From Dickeya oryzae (lineage in GTDB: Bacteria; Pseudomonadota; Gammaproteobacteria; Enterobacterales; Enterobacteriaceae): a DNA stretch of 34,678 bases. Both the position numbers and the translations under genes were made by a program. Below, piece by piece: positions 12,668 through 19,400 of the stretch. Every line of letters starts with the position of its first letter. Position 1 is the first letter of the stretch. The notes below the pieces were generated by a model that saw nothing but the letters and a program-made list of their open reading frames with translations, had not been told where the DNA came from and searched no databases. The stretch spans positions 1 to 34,678 of the forward strand of contig NZ_SULL01000022.1 of the NCBI RefSeq assembly GCF_009372235.1, read 5' to 3'.

Positions 12668-12951
12668 TCACCCTACGGGCCGTCACAGGCGACGTTAAAA
12701 AACGCTTTCAGCGTTGTGTGATTCGTTCCACCTGACGGTGGAACTCACCCTACGGGCCGTCACAGGTGACGTTAAAAAACGCTTTCAGCGTTTTGTGATT
12801 CGTTCCACCTGATGGCGGAACTCACCCTACGGGCCGTCACAAGTGACGTTAAAAAACGCTTTCAGCGTTTTGTGATTCGTTCCACCTGACGGCGGAACTC
12901 ACCCTACGGGCCGTCACAGGCGACGTTAAAAAACGCTTTCAGCGTTTTTTT
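12668..12951. repeat. 77-bp tandem repeat array, 3.7 copies
   Basis: Units start with TCACCCTACGGGCCGTCACA at 12668, 12745, 12822 and 12899, an exact 77-bp period. The first three are complete and the fourth stops after about 52 bp, inside the AGCGTT hairpin arm. Each unit holds AACGCT-TTC-AGCGTT preceded by GTTAAAA. Each full unit also holds GTTCCACC/GG(T or C)GGAAC, an inverted repeat of about 8 bp. Copies differ at only a few positions. The array fills most of the 475-base gap between rpoC and the next gene. There is no protein-coding signal and no unique spacers. Confidence 0.93.
12928..12951 (+). terminator. Terminator-like hairpin ending the repeat array
   Basis: In the last repeat copy the stem becomes AAAAAACGCT (12928-12937) and AGCGTTTTTT (12941-12950) with loop TTC and one further T. 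It is symmetric, so it could terminate from either side. It lies 65 bases upstream of the next gene. Confidence 0.7.
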
Positions 12952-13015
12952 GGATGCGGGGAAAAGACATAATTGCGTTATAACATCAGCATGGCAGTTT
13001 CATAAGGAATGTCCG

Positions 13016-14113
13016 ATGCGATTTAACACAGCGCTTTCAGGCATCATTCTGGTTTTGTTGTCCAGCAGTGCATTTAGCGCAGGCGAGATGCCTTCCGGTT
13101 ATCCGACCCCGGTGCAGAAGGTATTTCGGCACTGGCAGATAACGTGCAACAACCTGAATGATTGCGATATCAGGAATAATGACCCGTATCTTCGCGTGAC
13201 GCTAAAGCGTGAAGCTGGCGCTCAGGGCAAAATCTCATTGGACTTCGATCTGGCTGACAAGCGTCAGGCTTTGTATCTGGATGGCGTCCGTTTCCCTCTG
13301 ACGCAGCCTGCCTGGCAGACTGATGAGGAAGAGGGAGCGTACTATGTCCATACCGAACAACTGGATGTGATTCAGCAGTTTGTTCTGGCCGCTAAAAACG
13401 CTAAGCGGTTGTCGTTGTCTGAACATGTCGGCAGTCAGAGTAATAATCAGGAAGAATCTATCTCGCTTAACGGTTTGAATGCGGCGTTATTACTGGCTGA
13501 TGAACGACAAGGGCGTTTGAATAATCGCAGTGCGTTATTACAGGTCGGTACGGGTGATGTCTCGCTGGTTCCCCCGATACCGGTAGGGCAGGAAATTAGT
13601 CCAGCCTATACCCAACCTCCGCCACTGGCTAATGCCAAGGTGTTGATAAATGCAGTCATTAACGCCAAAAAGACGCTACTGGAAGAGGAAGACTGTGGGC
13701 TCAGTAAAGAGGCCCGCCAGCTCAGCGAGGCGGAACCGCTGACCAACGAACTGGCGCTGGTGATGCTCAATTGTGGTATGGGGGCCTATCAGTCCTCCAG
13801 CATGCTGTTTGTTACGCCACGCAATAACCCGCAAGCAGCGCAGTTGCTGGAGTTGCCTCGACCTATACGTACGGTGGAAAGCCGTGAAGAAAAAATCCGC
13901 TGGTTTACCGAAGTGGACTATGACCCGGAAAGCGGTATGTTGTATCACTCCGCGAAAGGGCGTGGTATCGCCGACTGCGGTGAAAGCGCACAGTGGGTGT
14001 TTGACGGTAAAACGTTCCAGCTTGTGGCTTACAACTATCAGCCTGAATGTAACGGTGGGCAGCCGGGAGACTGGCCGTCCGTGTGGGCGATGCCGGGCTA
14101 CCCAACCGAGTAG
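13016..14113 (+). CDS. Secreted DUF1176 domain protein
   Basis: The 365-aa protein starts with a typical signal peptide (MRFNTALSGIILVLLSSSAFSA, cleavage probably after residue 22), so it should be periplasmic. The mature part begins with W-Q-I-T-C-N-N-L-N-D-C, and the C-terminus has WVFDGKTFQL...CNGGQPGDWPSVW. These two cysteine/tryptophan patterns are what I recognise as the DUF1176 family, whose function is not known. AAGGA is 7 bases before the chosen ATG; an in-frame upstream codon at 12950 would destroy the signal peptide. It stands alone, downstream of the repeat array, with GC-rich hairpins after its stop. Role is unknown; membership of DUF1176 is fairly sure. Confidence 0.85.
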   Translation: MRFNTALSGIILVLLSSSAFSAGEMPSGYPTPVQKVFRHWQITCNNLNDCDIRNNDPYLRVTLKREAGAQGKISLDFDLADKRQALYLDGVRFPLTQPAWQTDEEEGAYYVHTEQLDVIQQFVLAAKNAKRLSLSEHVGSQSNNQEESISLNGLNAALLLADERQGRLNNRSALLQVGTGDVSLVPPIPVGQEISPAYTQPPPLANAKVLINAVINAKKTLLEEEDCGLSKEARQLSEAEPLTNELALVMLNCGMGAYQSSSMLFVTPRNNPQAAQLLELPRPIRTVESREEKIRWFTEVDYDPESGMLYHSAKGRGIADCGESAQWVFDGKTFQLVAYNYQPECNGGQPGDWPSVWAMPGYPTE

Positions 14114-14131
14114 CCCGACACGATGTTGACA

Positions 14132-14199
14132 GCCAGCGTGGTTTTCTCTCCCCCACGCTGGCCTGGAGGCGGCGGAACCGGTGGTTGACTCCGGTTCCG
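14132..14199. other. Two GC-rich hairpins after the DUF1176 gene
   Basis: GCCAGCGTGG/CCCACGCTGGC (14132-14162) and CGGAACCGG/CCGGTTCCG (14173-14199) lie in series after the stop. Neither is followed by a T run, so they look more like 3'-end stabilisers or weak termination sites than textbook terminators. The rest of 14200-14380 shows nothing I can support. Confidence 0.5.
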
Positions 14200-14380
14200 G
14201 CTGTATCAGCCCGTGCACTGTAGCAACCATCCGCCTGGCCTGGCGACGGGCTGTCTGGTGATGTGCGTGGTGGTACGCAAGCTATCGTTCTCTCTTTGTA
14301 TCCATTACCTTTTTCTGCGCGTTGTCTCGCATCGTCTGCCTTATTGCAGTGTTGCTCCATTCTCTATCGTTTATTTTTGG

Positions 14381-14563
14381 CTACCAAAAATTGTCTACAT
14401 CCCTGCGAGTTAGCCCGATGTCTTCCAGTTGATTGTTATCTAACCGGCGCAGTGCTTTTCTTGCTCGTCGCCGCTGCCGCCAGGCGTGCCAATGCTGGCG
14501 GGTATGGTGAAGAAGAACATGCAGGCTGAGACGGGTATGTGGGCGGCGTGGTGGCTGTGCCAT
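14381..14563 (-). CDS. Small DUF1127 protein (YjiS-like), copy 1
   Basis: The 60-aa, very basic product ends RRRARKALRRLDNNQLEDIG, then LTRRDVDNFW. This is the DUF1127 signature, an arginine-rich helix followed by LxxLD...L.DIGL.R.D. The N-terminal 25 residues are proline, histidine and arginine rich. GGAG lies about 9 bases upstream of the ATG, supporting the start. DUF1127 proteins are short RNA- or stress-linked regulators in alpha-proteobacteria, but for the enteric YjiS type no firm function is known to me. A second paralogue lies 237 bases upstream on the same strand, and a MocR regulator lies divergently beyond it, as yjiS and yjiR are neighbours in E. coli. Confidence 0.85.
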   Translation of the reverse strand: MAQPPRRPHTRLSLHVLLHHTRQHWHAWRQRRRARKALRRLDNNQLEDIGLTRRDVDNFW

Positions 14564-14619
14564 AGAGCAATCTCCGATGAGCTGTGTCGGAAATCAGTGT
14601 GCCGCTGGGGAGTATTAGG

Positions 14620-14748
14620 ATACAGATGCAGGAAATGACTATTCTGAAGATACAGAAGCGCGATTACGCGATCTGAATGACCTTTTTTATGGCGATCTGT
14701 ACCTGTTCCTCTTTTCCACTTCGTGGTTTAAAGAAGACAGATACAGAT
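14620..14748. promoter_or_regulatory. Cluster A of ATACAGAT-type sites upstream of DUF1127 copy 1
   Basis: Five octamers or near-octamers occur: ATACAGAT at 14620, ATACAGAA at 14650, ATCTGAAT at 14670, ATCTGTAC at 14694 and ATACAGAT at 14741. The middle three (about 52 bp, starting 87 bases before the gene) have the same order and spacing as in cluster B. They are candidate operators for the nearby MocR-type regulator; this is inference. Confidence 0.5.
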
Positions 14749-14799
14749 AGCGTATTTGATGAAGAGGCGTATTGGCGTTTGACTTGCAGACTACTGGCA

Positions 14800-14958
14800 C
14801 TAGAGATGGCGAATATCGTGTCGTGTCAGGCCGATGTCCCGCAGGCGACGATCATCCAGCTCATTGAGTATCTTGCGGGTTTGGTGTCGCTGGTACTGGT
14901 TTTGTACCAGGCGATACAGGCGCTGCAATAGAGAGCGAGGCGTCAGATGCTGTGTCAT
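14800..14958 (-). CDS. Small DUF1127 protein (YjiS-like), copy 2
   Basis: This 52-aa gene is easy to miss. It starts MTQHLTPRSLLQRLYRLVQ, then NQYQRHQTRKILNELDDRRL, and ends RDIGLTRHDIRHL. The core L.ELDDR.L.DIGLTR.D is the DUF1127 signature and matches copy 1 (RRLDNNQLEDIGLTRRDV). GGAGA lies 8 bases upstream of the ATG, which supports a real gene. It runs in the same direction as copy 1, with starts 395 bases apart, and has a related upstream site cluster. The overlapping plus-strand frame has no recognisable family. Function unknown. Confidence 0.82.
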   Translation of the reverse strand: MTQHLTPRSLLQRLYRLVQNQYQRHQTRKILNELDDRRLRDIGLTRHDIRHL

Positions 14959-15001
14959 GGTTATTCTCCGTAAGCGATGGGAACATCATTATGGCAAGTG
15001 C

Positions 15002-15095
15002 ATCTGTATGGTTTTATAGACAGAGCTCGGGTTTGTTTTTAATACAGATGTCGTCAAAGACGATCTGAATGGCGGTTTTGATGATTGTCTGTATG
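15002..15095. promoter_or_regulatory. Cluster B of ATACAGAT-type sites between DUF1127 copy 2 and the MocR gene
   Basis: Sites are ATCTGTAT at 15002, ATACAGAT at 15042, ATCTGAAT at 15063 and GTCTGTAT at 15088. The last three repeat the layout of cluster A with spacings of 21 and 25 instead of 20 and 24. The cluster ends 38 bases before the MocR start and begins 44 bases before the DUF1127 start, so it could control both divergent genes. Binding is inferred, not shown. Confidence 0.5.
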
Positions 15096-15132
15096 GTGAT
15101 AGTGGGTACGGTATGAATAAGGGGAACGGGTG

Positions 15133-16569
15133 ATGACGCGATATCAACTTTTGGCGACGTTACTGACACAGCGCATTGAACAAGGGCTGTATCAGAGTGG
15201 CGAGCGCTTGCCATCCGTTCGGGCGCTGAGCCAGGAGCATGGCGTCAGCATCAGTACCGTGCAGCAGGCGTATTATCTGCTGGAGCAACAGCAGTTAATT
15301 GTACCACTGCCCCGTTCCGGGTATTTCGTTCGTGCTGGAAAAAACCAACCGCCGATACCGGCGATGAGTAAACCGGTGCAGCGCCCGGTTGAGGTAAAAA
15401 AATGGGGCGCGGTACTGGAACTGGTCAATGCCAGACTGGACCCGGAGACAATCTCTTTAGGCAGTAGCGTACCCGATCTTACCCAGAGCACACTCAAACC
15501 GCTGTGGAAGCAGTTGCAACGTATCGGGCAGAAACAACTGGTCTCCTCCTTTACCTACGATAATCTGGCCGGGGTACCGGTGCTGCGGGAGCAAATCGCC
15601 CGACTCATGGTGGATAGTGGTTGTCAGCTATCGGCTGACGATATTGTGGTGACCACAGGATGCACTGAGGCGCTGGCGGTGGCGGTGAGGGCACTGGCGC
15701 ATCCGGGGGATATCATCGCTGTGGAATCCCCGGTGTTTCACGGCATTTTGCAGATCTTGTGCGGGTTGGATATCAAGGTGATTGAGATCCCAACCGATTT
15801 CACGTCTGGTATCAATCTGGAAGCGCTGGAACTGGCGTTGGACCAGTGGCCAATCAAGGCCGTGATCACGGTACCGCATTGCAATAATCCGCTTGGATTC
15901 ATCATGCCGTTACAACGCAAACGCGCGTTGCTGACGTTGGCGCAGCGCTACGATATCGCCATTATCGAGGATGATGTGTATGGCGAATTGGCTTACGAAT
16001 ACCCACGTCCGGCAACGCTGAAGTCGATGGATACTGAGGGGCGGGTCTTGTTGTGCAGTTCGTTTTCCAAGACGCTGGCACCGGGATTGCGTGTGGGTTG
16101 GCTGGCACCGGGGCGCTATCTCGACCGGGCTTTGCATATGAAATACACCAGCACCGGTTCTTCTGCGGTTTGTACGCAGCTGGCGGTAGCGGAGTTTATC
16201 CGGCAGGGACATTATCAGCCGCATGTAAGGCGTATGCGCGGTATTTACCAGCGTAATCTGGAGCGGTTCACCTGCTGGGTGCGTCGCTATTTCCCCGATA
16301 CCATTTGCGTCAGTCGGCCACAGGGCGGCTTCGTCTTATGGGTGGAAATGCCCGAGTCATTTGATGGCGTACAGCTCAGTCAGACACTGCGCAAAGATAA
16401 GATCCATGTTGCTGGTGGGGCGTTGTTTTCCGCATCAGGCAAATACCGTCATGGCGTACGCTTGAGCTTCGCGATGCCGATGACACCCCACATCGAGCAG
16501 ACGATAGCGACGATCGGAGCGGCGATCGAACAGACGCTGGTCAAGGGCGAAGGCGAGGCAACGGTGTAG
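15133..16569 (+). CDS. MocR/GntR-type regulator with aminotransferase-like domain (YjiR-like)
   Basis: The 478-aa protein has a winged-helix GntR domain (residues about 3-68, with ERLPSVRALSQEHGVSISTV and a wing RSGYF), a linker to about 95, and a fold-type I aminotransferase domain to the end. PLP-site residues are visible: N252 in HCNNPLGF, D280 and Y283 in IIEDDVYGEL, and the Schiff-base lysine K313 in SSFSKTLAPGLRVGW. MocR proteins are usually transcription regulators that sense a PLP adduct. ATG at 15133 is preferred over the adjacent GTG because AGGGGA is 7 bases upstream. The linkage to DUF1127 genes recalls E. coli yjiR-yjiS. PdxR-type or other MocR function cannot be excluded. Confidence 0.9.
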   Translation: MTRYQLLATLLTQRIEQGLYQSGERLPSVRALSQEHGVSISTVQQAYYLLEQQQLIVPLPRSGYFVRAGKNQPPIPAMSKPVQRPVEVKKWGAVLELVNARLDPETISLGSSVPDLTQSTLKPLWKQLQRIGQKQLVSSFTYDNLAGVPVLREQIARLMVDSGCQLSADDIVVTTGCTEALAVAVRALAHPGDIIAVESPVFHGILQILCGLDIKVIEIPTDFTSGINLEALELALDQWPIKAVITVPHCNNPLGFIMPLQRKRALLTLAQRYDIAIIEDDVYGELAYEYPRPATLKSMDTEGRVLLCSSFSKTLAPGLRVGWLAPGRYLDRALHMKYTSTGSSAVCTQLAVAEFIRQGHYQPHVRRMRGIYQRNLERFTCWVRRYFPDTICVSRPQGGFVLWVEMPESFDGVQLSQTLRKDKIHVAGGALFSASGKYRHGVRLSFAMPMTPHIEQTIATIGAAIEQTLVKGEGEATV

Positions 16570-16580
16570 CGGGCTATGAT

Positions 16581-17348
16581 TCAAATGCCGCTAAACCAGT
16601 TATACCCCTGATCTTCCCAGTAGCCGCCGGGGTTGGTATCGCTGACGAACAGTGCGGCGATGTGTTTAGCGTTTTTGAAGCCAAGTTTGGTGGGAACGCG
16701 CAAACGTAGTGGGTAGCCGTAATCTGGCGGCAGCGTCTGATCGCCGAATTCCAGCGCCAGAATGGTTTGCGGATGCAGGGCTGTGGCCATATCGATGCTG
16801 GAATAGTAGCGGTCAGCGCATTTAAAGCCGACGTAACGGGCGTTCAGGTCAGCCCCGATATGTTGCAGAAACAGACGTAACGGGATGCCACGCCACTGGC
16901 CGATGGCGCTCCAGCCTTCAATACAGATAAGTCGCGTAATTTGTGTTTCCTGCGGTAGCTGGCGCAATTGTTCCAGCGTCCAGACGCCCTTTTTTTCGAC
17001 CTTACCGCTGACCTCAAGGCGATAGCTGTCCAGATCGATATCCGGCACGTTGTATTCCGGGTAGAACGCGTTGAAGGGAAACGGCTGGGTGACCTGATCG
17101 GGTCGGTAGCTGGGAGCCAGACGCTGCCCACTGAATAACCAGGCTTGAACCCGATCGTTCCAGCGCGACATCGCCCACAAGACTTTATCGATGCTGTCAC
17201 CATCTTGCATATTACAGCCCGTCAGCATCGCGACTGCGCCAAGCGTCAGCCCGGAGCGCAGCATCAGGCGGCGTTCGAGATTGACCAACTGCTTTTTCTG
17301 GCTCGGCTCCAGCATCAGCGTAGCGCGGCGCTGTGGTTTGTCACTCAT
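16581..17348 (-). CDS. Periplasmic molybdopterin-dependent oxidoreductase (sulfite oxidase/MsrP fold)
   Basis: The 255-aa product carries the oxidoreductase molybdopterin-binding domain from about residue 85 onwards. The expected molybdenum ligand cysteine is C142 in RLICIEGWSAIGQW. KCADRYYSSIDMATA and LRVPTKLGFKNAKHI are typical of the MsrP/SorT-like group. The N-terminus has a twin arginine (ERRLMLRSGLTLGAVAMLTG) and then a cysteine at 45 in a lipobox-like MLTGC, so Tat export and possible lipid anchoring are likely. Its start overlaps the end of the cytochrome gene by 8 bases, so the two are coupled. Substrate is unknown; methionine sulfoxide, sulfite or other S/N-oxide reduction are possibilities. 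Confidence 0.85.
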   Translation of the reverse strand: MSDKPQRRATLMLEPSQKKQLVNLERRLMLRSGLTLGAVAMLTGCNMQDGDSIDKVLWAMSRWNDRVQAWLFSGQRLAPSYRPDQVTQPFPFNAFYPEYNVPDIDLDSYRLEVSGKVEKKGVWTLEQLRQLPQETQITRLICIEGWSAIGQWRGIPLRLFLQHIGADLNARYVGFKCADRYYSSIDMATALHPQTILALEFGDQTLPPDYGYPLRLRVPTKLGFKNAKHIAALFVSDTNPGGYWEDQGYNWFSGI

Positions 17349-17943
17349 GTTTGCCTCCGGTCAGCATGGCCCACAGGGTTCGCGGTACGATAAGTACCAT
17401 CAGGACGTGGATGACCACGAATAGCGCAATGCCACTCATCGCCAGAAAGTGGACATAACGGGCGGTGGCGAAACCGCCCAACAGATTAGTGAGCCAGGAC
17501 AACTGAACCGGCTTCCAGATTGCCAGCCCGGATAGCACCAGCAGTACGCCGAGCGCGATGACACCGAAATACATGAGTTTCTGGATGGCGTTGTACTGGT
17601 GGGACGTATGGCGTAAGCGCAGGGTGAGCGTCTGGTGAATGTCATGCCAGAGCGCTCTGAGACTGAGTGGCAACCAGCGCTGCCGCCAGTGGCCGCTGGC
17701 GAGACTCCACATCACGTACAGTAAGCCATTCGCCGCCCACAGCCACATCACCGCCAGATGCCAGCCAATCGCGCCGCCGAGCCAGCCGCCCAATGTCATC
17801 GTGGCTGGAAAATGAAAGTTGAATAACGGCGAGGCGTTATAAATTTCCCAGCCGCTCATGAACATGCCTGTCATAGCCAGCAGATTGAGCCAGTGGGCAA
17901 GCCTGACGGGCCAGGCGTGTATCGGGCGGCGGGATGGCGACAT
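17341..17943 (-). CDS. Cytochrome b561-like membrane protein
   Basis: The 200-aa protein has four hydrophobic stretches, at about residues 15-35, 55-82, 122-144 and 158-188. Histidines suited to bind two b-type hemes are H17 (VRLAHWLN), H62 (IGWHLAVMW), H165 (YVHFLAM) and H179 (VVIHVLMV). This is the pattern of the prokaryotic cytochrome b561 (Ni/Fe-hydrogenase b-type) family rather than MsrQ, which is longer in the transmembrane core. It overlaps the downstream molybdenum enzyme by 8 bases and probably hands it electrons from the quinone pool. The upstream periplasmic protein gene ends 12 bases before it. Electron direction is inferred. Confidence 0.85.
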   Translation of the reverse strand: MSPSRRPIHAWPVRLAHWLNLLAMTGMFMSGWEIYNASPLFNFHFPATMTLGGWLGGAIGWHLAVMWLWAANGLLYVMWSLASGHWRQRWLPLSLRALWHDIHQTLTLRLRHTSHQYNAIQKLMYFGVIALGVLLVLSGLAIWKPVQLSWLTNLLGGFATARYVHFLAMSGIALFVVIHVLMVLIVPRTLWAMLTGGKHE

Positions 17944-17955
17944 GGCGGACTCCGG

Positions 17956-18579
17956 TTACATGGGGGGGACGGTGCCGTCTTTACCGGCGGAAACCGCTAC
18001 GGCAATGCGCTTGCCCTGATCGTCAAGCCGTGAGAACAGCACGATATGGGCGCCAGGTTTCAGCAGGCTACGATCACCGGGGGCGATGCTGACGATAGGC
18101 ACGTCGTCCGGTACTACCACGGTTTTCTGCCCGCCGTTATAAGTCACGGTCAGTGTGCGGCCGTTGCTGTTAACCAGCTTGCCGACGGTGCCGTTGGTCA
18201 TGGTGCCGCTTTTCCCGTCAGCGGATTCCCACGGGCGGAAACCTTCGCCGGTACCACGCAGGCTGGCATCGAAGACATGAACTTCCAGTGCTTTGAGCGT
18301 GCCATCAGGCTGAGGGATGGCCGCGGTGCCGATAAAACTATCGGGTTTGATATCACCCGGTTCGGCTTTGCTGATGCTCATCACGCGGGTGTCAGCGGTC
18401 AACGTGGCATCGACTTTCTGCCCTTTGCGGTCAGTCAGTTGCAACTGTGTGTCCGATACCGCCGTAATGGTGCCGCGGATGGGTGATGGTGGTTTGGCTG
18501 GCGCGTCGGCGGCGCTGGCCACGTGGCTACAAAGCAGTAAAGAAGAAAGCAACAGCCCGGCAAAACGATGTGTTGTCAT
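17956..18579 (-). CDS. Secreted protein with two tandem beta-rich repeats (DUF5666-like)
   Basis: The 207-aa product begins with a signal peptide (MTTHRFAGLLLSSLLLCSHVASA, cut likely after about residue 23). The mature part holds two related halves. The first starts RGTITAVSDTQLQLTDRKGQ (about 35-105) and the second starts NGTVGKLVNSNGRTLTVTYN (about 128-195); both share a GT(I/V)...L.(L/V)T..GQK....V.(S)I..(P)GD...(K)P pattern. It resembles DUF5666-type periplasmic proteins, but I do not recognise a function. It is the first gene of the three-gene redox unit and is divergent from the response regulator. A chaperone or partner role for the Mo enzyme is a guess. Confidence 0.75.
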   Translation of the reverse strand: MTTHRFAGLLLSSLLLCSHVASAADAPAKPPSPIRGTITAVSDTQLQLTDRKGQKVDATLTADTRVMSISKAEPGDIKPDSFIGTAAIPQPDGTLKALEVHVFDASLRGTGEGFRPWESADGKSGTMTNGTVGKLVNSNGRTLTVTYNGGQKTVVVPDDVPIVSIAPGDRSLLKPGAHIVLFSRLDDQGKRIAVAVSAGKDGTVPPM

Positions 18580-18636
18580 GATGGATTTCCCCTGAGTTGG
18601 CGTGTGTCCATCATGGTGAGGCGTTCCGGTCGTCAG

Positions 18637-18667
18637 GATGACGATTTGATGACATTAATGTCATCAA
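18637..18667. promoter_or_regulatory. Palindromic and direct-repeat operator in the divergent redox/two-component promoter region
   Basis: A perfect 22-base palindrome spans 18646-18667 (half TTGATGACATT). A further GATGAC lies exactly 11 bases before the one inside the palindrome (18637 and 18648), with the inverted GTCATC at 18660. Three half-sites with one-turn spacing suit an OmpR/PhoB-type dimer. It abuts the -35 region of the response regulator promoter and lies 67 bases from the divergent start. Confidence 0.65.
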
Positions 18668-18683
18668 GTCAGGGGGCTGGAGT

Positions 18684-18692
18684 TGCTATGAT
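18684..18692 (+). promoter_or_regulatory. Extended -10 promoter of the two-component operon
   Basis: TGCTATGAT (18684-18692) is an extended -10 element of the TGnTATNNT type. The -35 position is poor (ATCAAG) and overlaps the end of the palindrome, which suits activation by the response regulator itself. Confidence 0.5.
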
Positions 18693-18728
18693 AACGCCCG
18701 GTTCCATCCGAAGGCGGGAGTAGAGACA

Positions 18729-19400
18729 ATGCGTATTCTGGTGGTTGAAGACGATGGCAGTACCGGCGATTACCTGAAAAAAGGACTCACTGAAGCGGGT
18801 TATGCCGTTGATCTGGCACGTAACGGTACCGACGGGTTATTTAATGCGCTTGAGCACAGTTACGACGTCATCATTCTGGATGTAATGTTGCCGGGGCTTA
18901 ATGGTTGGCAAATTATTGAGATGCTGCGTAAAAAAAGTGATGTACCGGTGCTGTTTCTGACGGCGCGCGACCAGTTACACGACCGTATTCACGGGTTGGA
19001 ACTGGGGGCCGACGACTACCTGATCAAACCGTTTTCGTTTACCGAGTTGGTGTTGCGTATTCGCACGTTGCTGCGCCGGGGTGTGGTACGTGAAGCCGAT
19101 CACTACGCTGTGGCGGACTTACGCCTCGACGTATTGCGGCGTAAGGCTACCCGGCAAGAGGTGGTGATCCCGCTTACCAATAAAGAGTTTATGCTGCTGC
19201 ACCTGCTGGTGCGGCGCGAAGGTGAGGTGCTCTCGCGTACCTTGATTGCTTCGCAGGTCTGGGACATGAATTTTGATAGTGATACCAACGTGGTGGATGT
19301 GGCCGTGAAACGCTTGCGCGCCAAGATAGACAAACCGTTCGATATCAAGCTTATTCACACGGTGCGTGGTATTGGCTATGTCTGCGAGCCGCGTTCATGA
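18729..19400 (+). CDS. OmpR/PhoB-family response regulator (CusR/HprR-like)
   Basis: The 223-aa protein has a receiver domain (1-115) with acidic pocket E7/D8/D9, phospho-acceptor D51 in [14 protein letters not shown]78 and K100 in the YLIKPF motif. A winged-helix DNA-binding domain follows (about 125-220), ending in [20 protein letters not shown] then GIGY. This subtype is closest in pattern to heavy-metal or oxidant regulators of the CusR/IrlR/HprR group. GGGAG lies 8 bases before the ATG. The gene overlaps the sensor kinase by 4 bases (ATGA). Its likely targets are itself and the divergent molybdenum/cytochrome unit; the signal is unknown. Confidence 0.93.
   Translation: MRILVVEDDGSTGDYLKKGLTEAGYAVDLARNGTDGLFNALEHSYDVIILDVMLPGLNGWQIIEMLRKKSDVPVLFLTARDQLHDRIHGLELGADDYLIKPFSFTELVLRIRTLLRRGVVREADHYAVADLRLDVLRRKATRQEVVIPLTNKEFMLLHLLVRREGEVLSRTLIASQVWDMNFDSDTNVVDVAVKRLRAKIDKPFDIKLIHTVRGIGYVCEPRS

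Noticed and set aside
12668-12951. Possible CRISPR array.
   Set aside because: The 77-bp units are contiguous copies of each other with no unique spacers, and no cas gene is near.
12950-13015. N-terminal extension of the DUF1176 protein from an in-frame codon at 12950.
   Set aside because: It would begin in the terminator of the repeat array and bury a clear signal peptide; the ATG at 13016 has its own AAGGA.
14213-14529. Plus-strand frames of 66 and 88 codons after the DUF1176 gene.
   Set aside because: Translations are unlike any family I know, overlap each other and the DUF1127 copy 1 gene, and lack clear ribosome sites.
14677-14931. Plus-strand 84-codon frame opposite the second DUF1127 gene.
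   Set aside because: The minus-strand 52-aa frame has the DUF1127 signature and a good ribosome site; the plus-strand frame has neither.
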